DNA from: an uncultured Hippea sp.
Lineage (GTDB): Bacteria; Campylobacterota_A; Desulfurellia; JAADFJ01
NCBI GenBank assembly: GCA_913009315.1
Contig: CAJVZA010000056.1
Span: 1-13,510, forward strand
Length of the DNA: 13,510 bases
Reading direction: 5' to 3'
The position numbers were made by a program, and so were the translations under genes. This document shows, one piece after another, positions 5,973 to 12,983 of the stretch. Position 1 is the stretch's first letter; each line of letters starts with the position of its first letter. The notes under the pieces were generated by a model. The model saw nothing but the letters and a program-made list of their open reading frames with translations. It was not told where the DNA came from and made no database searches.

Positions 5973-8570
5973 ATGAAAATAGGAAGGAGCTTATATAACA
6001 AGATAGTTGCCTATGCAGTATCTGAATTGCCGAATGAATCATGCGGTATACTTGCCGGCAGAGGCAGCGAAATCAGATATTTTTTTGCAATGAGCAACAG
6101 CGATATGAGCGATGAGCATTTTTCTATGATTCCTGAAGAGCAGTTCTACGCAGCAAGACGTATAAGAGAACTTGGGCTTGAAATGATAGCTATAGTTCAT
6201 TCGCATCCCAGTACGCCCGCAAGACCAAGTAGAGAAGATATAAAGCTTGCTCTGGACCAATCGGTTCTGTATGCAATTATTTCACTTGCAGATTTTAATG
6301 GTGATAGTCTCAGTGCAGATATGAAACTGTTCCGTATAGCAGGCGATGTAAAAAAAGAACCTCTGGAAATTTTTGATGATAAACCGTATGGCTCGGTAAT
6401 CCTGCCTAAAATAGTAACAGATGATGTAGTTGAGTTTTCAGACAAAATTGACCTTTACAAAAGAGGTAAGATGAGGGAAGCTTCGTTCAAGGCCTACAGG
6501 GTGCCGATGGGAATGTATCAGCAGCGTAATCCGGAACAGTATATGATAAGGATCAGAGTGGCGGGTATTCCGACATCTGCTCAGCTGCAGAAAATTGCTT
6601 TTTTGTCGAAACGTTTCGGCGACGGTGTAGTTCATCTTACTACGAGATCCGACATCCAGATACATGGAGTTACGATTGACGGTGCAGCTGATGTTATGAA
6701 CGGTTTGCTTGAGGTTGGGCTTTCATCAAGAGGAGGAGGAGGCAACACTGTAAGAAATATTCATGCAAGTCCGCTCTCCGGAATAGATCCGGCAGGAGTT
6801 TTTGATGTTATTCCTTATCAGGTTCAGGCAACCGAATTTATGCTGGAAAGCAGGAGTTCGTGGCATCTTCCAAGAAAATTCAAGATTGTGTTTTCCGATT
6901 CGGAAAAAGACAGTGCCGGTGCATGGTTTGCCGATCTTGGCTTTATAGCTGCAAGACGGTCAGGTACAGACGGATTCAGAGTTGTTGGAGGAGGCGGACT
7001 TGGGACTTCTTCTGCATCGGCGGTTCCGCTTATATCTTTTATAAAAAAAGATGAGGCCGCGGCGGCGTGTGAGGCCGGCAAACGATTATTTGATAAAATT
7101 GGAAGCAGGAGCGATCACTTTCGTGCGCGGCTGAGATACGCAGTTGAGCGATTAGGCAAAGAACTTTTTAAAAAGAATTTTATGGAGATTTTTGAAGAGG
7201 TAAAAGGTGAACGAGTCAACTATCCTGATGCCAGATTTAATGATTTTGAAAAGATTAATCTATTTTTTAACAGGACATCCAAATATAAACCGCTCGGCAC
7301 CGTAGAACGCGGATATGGCGCTGTTGAATTTCATCCTGCGCTTGGTCTTATTGATGCCGATAAACTTGTTCTGATTGCACGGTTTTGCGAAAAAAACAAT
7401 GCCGAATTCCGTCCGACTCAGAAACAGGGATTTTATATTGCCCGCTTAAGAGAAAACAAAACGGAAGAAGCTGTCGAAACTTTCAGGGAGTTCTACAATC
7501 CTATTGCTTCGACCGTTCCTGTTTGCTGCGCGAGTGCCGCTACATGCAAGCTCGGCATAGGTTTGTCAAGAGGATTAGCCGGTCAGGTAAGATCGGTTAT
7601 GCTTGAAAAACCTAATAATCTGCTATTTGGACAAATACATATTTCAGGATGTCCCAATAACTGCGGGCAGCACAGCACTGCCGGACTTGGATTTTTCGGA
7701 TCGGCAAAACGAGTAAACGGAAGGCTTGTTCCGTATTATAGTGTAGTCATGAAACGCGGAAAAGGACTTGCGGAATCTGTAGGCATGCTGCCGGCAAAGA
7801 ATATTCCGTCACTGCTTAAAGAAGCCGATTCTCCGGAGGATATTCCCGGTTTGCTGAGCAGATTTCAAATGGTTCCGGATTACGAAAGCGACCCCTCGTT
7901 TTATAAAGATTGGGGTGCAGATAAAGATTTTTCTCTTGCAGGAAGAGGTCCGGGTGAATGCGGTGCAGGAGTATTGGAGCTTATAGATTTTGATTTAACC
8001 GAAGCAGATTCATATTTGCGTTCAGGAAAATTCTATGAATCAATTTTATCCGCTGCCAGATCGCTGCTTGTAATAAAAGGCATAGATACGACTGTTGACA
8101 GAGAGATTTTCGAAGGATTTAAAAGACAGTTTATAGACAGCGGTTATGTTGAAGAAAATGCAGAAGAGATACTTAATGCTGCAATTGACAGCAAGCTCTC
8201 AGGAGCGGCGCTTTCATCATATAAAGAGAAAATAGCGGCACTTATAGCAAGAATCAGACTTTTAAGGGAGAGTCTTGACAGAAATTTGAACTTTAAGGTT
8301 CCTCCTTTGGTCAAGAAATCCGATATTAGCGATAAAAAGAAATCTCACGACAGACTGGATTTAAGCGGCGTGAAATGCCCTATAAACTTTGTTATGGCAA
8401 AGGTAGAGCTTGAAAAGATACCAATAGGAAAAACACTCGAGGTCATTCTTGACGACGGAGCTCCAATCAGAAATGTGCCCGAGTCGTTTAAAAATCAGGG
8501 TCAGGAAGTTATAAAGATTGAGCATCTTGAAGGCATATCGAATCTTATGATTGTAAGAAGGGTAAAGTAA
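5973..8570 (+). CDS. JAMM protease - siroheme sulfite reductase - helical domain - TusA fusion
   Basis: An 865-residue fusion, numbered from the ATG at 5973 (AGGAG 7 nt upstream; an ATG at 5970 is also possible). Residues 1 to about 125 are a complete JAMM/Mov34 metallopeptidase of the Mec/HcyD kind: E22 in NESCG, H76-x-H78-P, S86 and D89. From about 165 to 668 it is a sulfite/nitrite reductase-like siroheme protein with duplicated ferredoxin-like halves. The [4Fe-4S]-siroheme ligands are in C519-x5-C525 (CASAATC) and C560-x3-C564 (GCPNNCGQH). About 668-775 is a helical region with a HEPN-like pattern (SGKFYESILSAARSLLVIKG). About 793-865 is a TusA/SirA domain with C802 in VKCPIN. I infer that sulfite is reduced to sulfide, handed to the adenylated carrier, and the finished amino acid is released by the JAMM domain. 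The JAMM part could also trim the carrier's final Arg. Sulfite rather than nitrite is favoured by context. Confidence 0.9.
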   Translation: MKIGRSLYNKIVAYAVSELPNESCGILAGRGSEIRYFFAMSNSDMSDEHFSMIPEEQFYAARRIRELGLEMIAIVHSHPSTPARPSREDIKLALDQSVLYAIISLADFNGDSLSADMKLFRIAGDVKKEPLEIFDDKPYGSVILPKIVTDDVVEFSDKIDLYKRGKMREASFKAYRVPMGMYQQRNPEQYMIRIRVAGIPTSAQLQKIAFLSKRFGDGVVHLTTRSDIQIHGVTIDGAADVMNGLLEVGLSSRGGGGNTVRNIHASPLSGIDPAGVFDVIPYQVQATEFMLESRSSWHLPRKFKIVFSDSEKDSAGAWFADLGFIAARRSGTDGFRVVGGGGLGTSSASAVPLISFIKKDEAAAACEAGKRLFDKIGSRSDHFRARLRYAVERLGKELFKKNFMEIFEEVKGERVNYPDARFNDFEKINLFFNRTSKYKPLGTVERGYGAVEFHPALGLIDADKLVLIARFCEKNNAEFRPTQKQGFYIARLRENKTEEAVETFREFYNPIASTVPVCCASAATCKLGIGLSRGLAGQVRSVMLEKPNNLLFGQIHISGCPNNCGQHSTAGLGFFGSAKRVNGRLVPYYSVVMKRGKGLAESVGMLPAKNIPSLLKEADSPEDIPGLLSRFQMVPDYESDPSFYKDWGADKDFSLAGRGPGECGAGVLELIDFDLTEADSYLRSGKFYESILSAARSLLVIKGIDTTVDREIFEGFKRQFIDSGYVEENAEEILNAAIDSKLSGAALSSYKEKIAALIARIRLLRESLDRNLNFKVPPLVKKSDISDKKKSHDRLDLSGVKCPINFVMAKVELEKIPIGKTLEVILDDGAPIRNVPESFKNQGQEVIKIEHLEGISNLMIVRRVK

Positions 8571-8573
8571 AAG

Positions 8574-9818
8574 TTGCTTTTACTGGAACAAAAAATAGAT
8601 ACTGTTCTGATAGTAGGCGGAGGAAAGATTGCGGCAAGAAAAGCGGCAAAGCTGCTTGATGATTGTGCAAGTGTTACATTGGTAGCTCCGAAGATTTTGC
8701 CGGAGATACGAAATCTTTCTGCGGCCAAAATGTTTCTAATAAAAGAGAGAGAATTTAAAGATACCGATATTGACGCGCAGGATCTCGTAGTGGCTGCAAC
8801 AAGCTCCAAGTCTCTTAATACGCATATATCCGAATTATGCAGAGAAAAGAGAATCAGTGTAAATGTGGTTGACAATCCCGATCTGTCAACGGTTTATTTT
8901 CCTGCTGTTTTTAAAAAGGGCGGATTAAGTGTAGGGGTTGCCACCTTTGGTGCTGCTCCCGGTTTTGCGAAAGCGATGAAGGAAAATCTTTCAGATTTAG
9001 TTTCGGAAAATGATATGGAGCTTTTGAACAAATATATTGCAGCAAGAAATAGTATAGATAAAAATTTTACGCGCCTTTCCGATCCGCTTGAGGGAACTTT
9101 GGAGCGAAAAAAGACAGGCAAACTGTTTTTTGTGGGTGCGGGACCGGGCGATCCTGAACTAATTACCATTAAAGGCAAAAAGGCGATAGAGGATGCGGAT
9201 CTGATTTTGTATGACGGATTGGTTTCAAGTGAACTGCTGATGCTCAGAGGCAGCAGTTCAAAACTGCTTGATGTTTCCAAGAGAAAGGGCGCTCATGGCA
9301 TCATTCAGGAACAGATAAATAAGCTTATGATAGAATCGGTGAAAGGAGGTCTTAATGTCTGTCGTCTTAAGGGTGGAGATCCGGCGATTTTCGGCAGACT
9401 TGATGAAGAAATTGCCGCATTAAAAAAGGAGAATCTGGAATTTGAAATTATTCCAGGAGTTACGGCGGCTTGTTCAGCGGCTGCAGAGGCAGGCAAAAGT
9501 CTTACTAATAGAAAGAACTCTCATAAGCTTGTTATTTCAACGGGTAATACGGCAGAAAACGACATTCCGAAGATTTTCGAACCTTCCGGCACGGTTATTT
9601 TCTATATGGGACTGACGCATTTGAAGGAGATAACAGCGCAGCTCATCAAAGAAGGTGTAAGCGAAGATTCTGAGGTATCTGTGATCAGCAGAGCGTCGCT
9701 ACCGGGAAGCTGCCGGATTTCAGCAAATTTGAACGAAATAGATTCAGCTGTCAAAAATAGCAATTTAGCGCTGAAATTACCTGCTCTGATTATCGTTTTT
9801 ATAAAGAAGCAAGCTTGA
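8574..9818 (+). CDS. cysG: Siroheme synthase, CysG-like (precorrin-2 dehydrogenase + uroporphyrinogen-III methyltransferase)
   Basis: This makes the siroheme needed by the sulfite reductase just upstream. Residues 1 to about 150 are a Met8-like NAD-dependent precorrin-2 dehydrogenase/ferrochelatase: IVGGGKIAARK at 13-23 and VNVVDNPDL with D100, the position of the catalytic aspartate. About 182-414 is SUMT: GAGPGDPEL at 188-196, RLKGGDPAIFGR at 264-275, IPGVTAACSAA and YMG at 344-346. At 414 residues it is shorter than E. coli CysG, mostly in the C-terminal part of the Met8 domain, so chelatase activity is less certain. The usual GIPLTHR loop reads GKSLTNR. No ATG lies upstream of the Rossmann loop; TTG at 8574 is the only usable start, with AGAAGGG 11 nt before it. 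It is in the same frame as the preceding gene, separated by TAA and one lysine codon. Confidence 0.9.
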   Translation: MLLLEQKIDTVLIVGGGKIAARKAAKLLDDCASVTLVAPKILPEIRNLSAAKMFLIKEREFKDTDIDAQDLVVAATSSKSLNTHISELCREKRISVNVVDNPDLSTVYFPAVFKKGGLSVGVATFGAAPGFAKAMKENLSDLVSENDMELLNKYIAARNSIDKNFTRLSDPLEGTLERKKTGKLFFVGAGPGDPELITIKGKKAIEDADLILYDGLVSSELLMLRGSSSKLLDVSKRKGAHGIIQEQINKLMIESVKGGLNVCRLKGGDPAIFGRLDEEIAALKKENLEFEIIPGVTAACSAAAEAGKSLTNRKNSHKLVISTGNTAENDIPKIFEPSGTVIFYMGLTHLKEITAQLIKEGVSEDSEVSVISRASLPGSCRISANLNEIDSAVKNSNLALKLPALIIVFIKKQA

Positions 9819-10060
9819 AAATGTTACTGAAAAGAGATGAAACGGCTGAAGTAACCCCGGATGCTTTTTTGGTATTCCTATTGATTTTGAATGTTTCCAG
9901 TACGAGTCCAAATTTTTCTCATAAAGCATAAATTGCAGGCAGGCAAGACCATTGCAGCAGGAAGGGCTAATTTAAAGGCTCGGAATGATTGTTTATGGAC
10001 TAATAGAAGTGTCCTTAAGAGTTAGAAATAAGAGATGACCTTATATAAAAGGAGCGACAG

Positions 10061-10795
10061 ATGAAAAACGGATCAAAAATGGAGATAGAACGCTTAGCGC
10101 AGCAATACGAAAAGAGTTCTCCTTCGGAAATAATCAGCTTTGTCGGCAGGCAATTTAAAAATACAGCTATTTCATTTAGTGGAGCAGAAGATGTTGTGTT
10201 GATAGATATGGCTGAAAAAGCAGGTATTCGGATAAAAGCTTTTTTTCTTGATACCGGAAGGCTGCATCAGGAGACATATCGGTTTGTTGAGGAGATCAGG
10301 GAAAAATATTCTATAGATATCACTCTGTTTTTTCCTGATTTCAGAGATATCGAAAAGTTGGTTAACGAAAAAGGCCTGTTTTCATTTTACAAAGATTCTC
10401 ATATTGAATGCTGCAGAATACGCAAGGTCAATCCGCTTAAACGGGCATTAACCGGTCTGGATGCCTGGATTACAGGTCAGAGAAGAGATCAAAATCCGCA
10501 AACGAGGAATGCTCTTCCGGTTATTCAGATTGATCCGGTATTCGGCAGCGGAAATCTTGTAAAGATTAATCCTGTAGCCAGCTGGAGATCAAAAGAGGTT
10601 TGGGATTACATAAGAGACAATCACGTTCCATACAATAGACTGCATGAACAGGGCTATGCCAGCATTGGATGTGCGCCATGCACTAAACCTGTGCTTCCTT
10701 CTCAGAATGAACGTGAGGGAAGGTGGTGGTGGGAGAACGCTGACAAAAAAGAGTGTGGTCTGCATGCAGGGAATTTAAATCTTGAGAAGTTCTAA
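10061..10795 (+). CDS. cysH: Adenylylsulfate (APS) reductase, thioredoxin-dependent, [4Fe-4S]
   Basis: It reduces activated sulfate to sulfite in the cytoplasm. The PP-loop is SFSGAEDVVL (38-47). The cysteine pattern CC at 117-118 and C204-x-x-C207 (GCAPC) is the [4Fe-4S] signature that separates APS reductases from PAPS reductases, which lack these four cysteines. C232 in KKECGLH is the catalytic cysteine that forms the sulfonated intermediate. ITGQRRDQNPQTR (137-149) is the family's substrate-binding arginine segment. At 244 residues the length is normal. AAAGGAG (10048-10054) stands 6 nt before the ATG. About 240 bp separate it from the CysG-like gene, while cysD follows after 42 bp. Because APS is used directly, no CysC kinase is needed, and none is present. 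Confidence 0.94.
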   Translation: MKNGSKMEIERLAQQYEKSSPSEIISFVGRQFKNTAISFSGAEDVVLIDMAEKAGIRIKAFFLDTGRLHQETYRFVEEIREKYSIDITLFFPDFRDIEKLVNEKGLFSFYKDSHIECCRIRKVNPLKRALTGLDAWITGQRRDQNPQTRNALPVIQIDPVFGSGNLVKINPVASWRSKEVWDYIRDNHVPYNRLHEQGYASIGCAPCTKPVLPSQNEREGRWWWENADKKECGLHAGNLNLEKF

Positions 10796-10837
10796 ACATT
10801 TAATCCTTATAATCCTTATGCTGAATCCGGAGTTATT

Positions 10838-11749
10838 ATGATTTCAAAAATAAAATTGACACATTTGGAACAGTTAGAAGCAGAAAGCATTCATATAATC
10901 AGAGAAGCTGTTGCAGAAGCAGAGAATCCGGTAATGCTTTATTCGATAGGCAAGGATTCCTCGGTAATGCTTCACCTTGCGATGAAGGCATTCTATCCTG
11001 CAAAGCCTCCATTTCCGCTGATGCATATCGATACTACATGGAAGTTTAAGGAAATGATTGAGTTCAGAGACAGAAGAATCAAAGAGCTGGGTTTGAACTT
11101 GATTGTCTATATAAATGAAGAGGGAACCAGAAGAAACATTAATCCGTTTATCGATGGCAGCAAGATTCATACCGATATTATGAAGACCGAAGCATTAAAA
11201 CAATCCTTAAACAAATACAGGTTTGATGTGATTTTCGGAGGTGCAAGAAGAGATGAAGAGAAAGCAAGAGCCAAAGAGCGAATCTTTTCATTCAGAGGCA
11301 AAAATCACCAATGGAGTCCGAAGAACCAGAAACCTGAACTCTGGAATATTTACAACTGCAGAATCGACAAAGGCGAAAGCATAAGAGTTTTTCCTCTTTC
11401 CAACTGGACCGAACTTGATATCTGGCTCTATATCTACAGGGAGAGTATACCTATAGTGCCGCTTTACTTTGCAAAAAAAAGGCTTGTGGCAGAATACGAA
11501 GGAGCTTTGATTCTTGTTGATGATGAAAGAATGCCGGTGAGCTTGAGAAAGAGAGCTCAAGACCGGATGGTAAGATTCAGAACTCTCGGCTGCTATCCGC
11601 TTACCGGAGCAATCGACTCTACTGCTGTTACTCTGCCGGGGATTATTCAGGAAACGCTGCTGGCAAAGTTCTCGGAGCGCCAGGGCCGTCTTATAGACTT
11701 TGACCAGGTCGGAAGCATGGAAAGGAAAAAGGTGGAGGGGTATTTTTAA
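10838..11749 (+). CDS. cysD: Sulfate adenylyltransferase subunit 2 (ATP sulfurylase small subunit)
   Basis: It transfers AMP to sulfate to form APS, the substrate of CysH upstream, in a complex with the GTPase CysN. The PP-loop [13 protein letters not shown] is at about 35-47. [21 protein letters not shown] (133-153) is the conserved CysD segment, and [11 protein letters not shown] (189-199), [11 protein letters not shown] (249-259) and the terminal [11 protein letters not shown] complete the fingerprint. The 303-residue length is normal, so the gene is intact. A GGAG lies 7 nt before the ATG, and the 42-bp gap contains a short direct repeat AATCCTTAT. Its partner cysN normally follows immediately, but here the stop is followed one base later by a tandem repeat and an S23 cassette. 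Confidence 0.96.
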   Translation: MISKIKLTHLEQLEAESIHIIREAVAEAENPVMLYSIGKDSSVMLHLAMKAFYPAKPPFPLMHIDTTWKFKEMIEFRDRRIKELGLNLIVYINEEGTRRNINPFIDGSKIHTDIMKTEALKQSLNKYRFDVIFGGARRDEEKARAKERIFSFRGKNHQWSPKNQKPELWNIYNCRIDKGESIRVFPLSNWTELDIWLYIYRESIPIVPLYFAKKRLVAEYEGALILVDDERMPVSLRKRAQDRMVRFRTLGCYPLTGAIDSTAVTLPGIIQETLLAKFSERQGRLIDFDQVGSMERKKVEGYF

Positions 11750-11750
11750 G

Positions 11751-11931
11751 ATTATGGATGATAAGTAAGAGGTAATAGGTTTTGGGTACTGGGTGATAGG
11801 TATTGGATTTGGGGGTTGAGATATGGGATTTTGAATTATGAATTATGGATGATAAGTAAGAGGTAATAGGTTTTGGGTACTGGGTGATAGGTATTGGATT
11901 TGGGGGTTGAGATATGGGATTTTGAATTATG
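11751..11931 (+). repeat. Perfect 91-bp tandem duplication, G-rich
   Basis: Two copies (11751-11841 and 11842-11931) agree at every position until the last base. The unit starts ATTATGGATGATAAGTAAG and contains G-rich, word-like runs such as GGGTACTGGGTGATAGG and TTGGGGGTTGAG. The repeat begins one base after the cysD stop. Read on the other strand, it closely resembles the C-rich array at about 12630-12680 (CACCCAG-ACCCAAAACCTAT), so it acts as the left arm of a large imperfect inverted arrangement around the four-helix-bundle gene. Confidence 0.93.
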
Positions 11932-11941
11932 GAATTAAAAA

Positions 11942-12055
11942 ATGAAAGAAGAAAATTTAATTAAGGGAAAAAGTTATAATTTTGCATTAGAAGCTATAAA
12001 GCTCTACAGATGTGTAGGTGTCGGTGTATGTGTGAGTGTGGGTGAAGATAAATGA
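11942..12055 (+). pseudogene. N-terminal remnant of a second S23/four-helix-bundle gene
   Basis: The frame from ATG 11942 gives MKEENLIKGKSYNFALEAIK plus LYR, the classic start of S23/TIGR02436 four-helix-bundle proteins (KSYxFALxxVKLY). From about 12011 it runs into the GT-rich repeat, reads as CVGVGVCVSVGEDK and stops at 12053-12055. Only 37 residues remain of a family of about 115-125. The conserved second part (LxxQLLRSxTSIGANxxEA) is not found nearby. The stop overlaps the start of the intact gene as ATGA, so this leader peptide could still be translated and coupled. I read it as a copy destroyed by the event that brought in the downstream gene and its repeats. Confidence 0.6.
12024..12040. 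repeat. Left arm of perfect 17-bp inverted repeat around the S23 gene
   Basis: GTGTATGTGTGAGTGTG lies 11 nt before the S23 ATG. Its exact reverse complement stands at 12426-12442, 8 nt after the stop. The sequence is simple (GT-type), but the match is exact and symmetric about the gene. Confidence 0.85.
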
Positions 12056-12417
12056 TTAAATCTGTTGAAGAATTGGATGTGTACAAGAAAGCACATGAGC
12101 TAACATTAAAACTATATAAAATTACCAAAATTTTTCCAAATGATGAAAAGTTTGGGCTAATTTCTCAAATCAGGAGAGCTGCGTCTTCAATAAATGCGAA
12201 TCTTTTGGAAGGAAGTCATAGGATAAACACTAAAGAGTTTAGACAATTTTGCGGTATAGCAAGAGGTTCTGCAGGAGAATTGAAGTATCATTTGTTGTTA
12301 GCAAAAGATTTAGGGTATATTGCAACTGAGAACTATGATTTATTGATTGAAGAGATTGAAACAATAACAAAGATGCTTTATGGTCTAATAAAATCACTCT
12401 CAGGATTATCCAAATGA
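12052..12417 (+). CDS. Four helix bundle protein (S23 / 23S rRNA intervening-sequence family)
   Basis: A complete 121-residue member of the TIGR02436 family: VEELDVYKKAHELTLKLYKI, then FPNDEKFGLISQIRRAASSI, NANLLEGSHR and LKYHLLLAKDLGYI. The family forms small alpha-helical bundles, is encoded in 23S rRNA intervening sequences in some bacteria, and is related to the Avd accessory proteins of diversity-generating retroelements. Its molecular job outside those settings is not established. Here it is neither in an rRNA gene nor beside a reverse transcriptase or variable repeat that I can see. It is framed by an exact 17-bp inverted repeat and by G-rich and C-rich arrays, and it starts inside the stop of a truncated sibling. 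There is no clear Shine-Dalgarno; GGTGAAG ends 4 nt before the ATG. The layout suggests a small mobile or recombining cassette. Confidence 0.93.
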   Translation: MIKSVEELDVYKKAHELTLKLYKITKIFPNDEKFGLISQIRRAASSINANLLEGSHRINTKEFRQFCGIARGSAGELKYHLLLAKDLGYIATENYDLLIEEIETITKMLYGLIKSLSGLSK

Positions 12418-12425
12418 CACACACT

Positions 12426-12442
12426 CACACTCACACATACAC
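12426..12442. repeat. Right arm of perfect 17-bp inverted repeat around the S23 gene
   Basis: CACACTCACACATACAC is the exact reverse complement of 12024-12040. It begins 8 nt after the S23 stop. A related CA-type stretch recurs at about 12596-12632. Confidence 0.85.
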
Positions 12443-12512
12443 AAATTTGGCAAATATCAAAAATGATAAAAAACTTAATAAAATATAGGATAGACAATGA
12501 CAAAACTAAATA

Positions 12513-12697
12513 ATCAATCCAAAACCCAGCACCCAATACCCAGCACCCACAACCTAAAACCCAGTACCCACAACCCAGCACCCAGTGCCTTTACATCCAC
12601 TCACACTCACACTCACACCTACACTTACACCCATCACCCAGCACCCAAAACCTATAACCTATCACCCATTACTCTTCACTCTTCACCCATCACTCTA
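12513..12697 (+). repeat. C-rich minisatellite of variable ACCCAGC-type words
   Basis: It consists of degenerate short units such as ACCCAGC, ACCCAAT, ACCCACA, ACCTATA and CACCCAT, with a CACTCACACTCACAC block in the middle (about 12598-12617). The other strand carries the complementary G-runs. The part at about 12630-12680 mirrors the 91-bp G-rich unit on the far side of the S23 gene. An open frame across it gives a Thr/His/Pro/Asn low-complexity peptide and is not a credible gene. Confidence 0.85.
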
Positions 12698-12764
12698 TAT
12701 AATGGTGATGATGATTTTGAAGAGGTAGCGATTATGTCCTCTCTTGTGATTGTTTTCGTATCAA

Positions 12765-12983
12765 CTAAGCTGAGATTATCTGCCGCTCAGACGGCACCCT
12801 GTTCAAAATAATTTCCTTAAGGTTGATCTTCCTGCTGGCATTATCAATATCTATACCGGTTATCTGGCCATCTTTATCATAGTCGATGACAATACCTTCG
12901 GATACCTCTATGCTATCAGCGCTTGGCTTGGAAGACAGATCGATATAAAGCGAATCTGTTTCAAGATAATAATTTATCTTCAT
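12765..12983 (-). CDS. DUF2283 domain protein (72 aa)
   Basis: MKINYYLETDSLYIDLSSKP, then EVSEGIVIDYDKDGQITGIDIDNASRKI: this is the DUF2283 pattern of a small beta-rich protein of unknown function, complete at 72 residues. It has an excellent AGGAGG site 8 nt before the ATG. Members of this family are commonly found as the second gene of a two-gene unit with a short partner. The partner is present here, and its stop overlaps this start as ATGA, so translation is probably coupled. The layout resembles a toxin-antitoxin pair, but no such function has been shown for it that I know of. Confidence 0.9.
   Translation of the reverse strand: MKINYYLETDSLYIDLSSKPSADSIEVSEGIVIDYDKDGQITGIDIDNASRKINLKEIILNRVPSERQIISA

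Noticed and set aside
9821-9931. 36-aa frame after the CysG-like gene
   Set aside because: There is no Shine-Dalgarno separate from the upstream coding end and no recognisable sequence; probably chance.
12052-12417. Avd gene of a diversity-generating retroelement
   Set aside because: The family is related, but no reverse transcriptase, template repeat or variable repeat is present in the window.
12011-12697. CRISPR array
   Set aside because: The repeats are short, degenerate and lack constant-length unique spacers; no cas genes.
12497-12811. 104-aa Thr/His/Pro/Asn-rich protein
   Set aside because: It is a translation of the C-rich minisatellite and then runs antisense into DUF2283.
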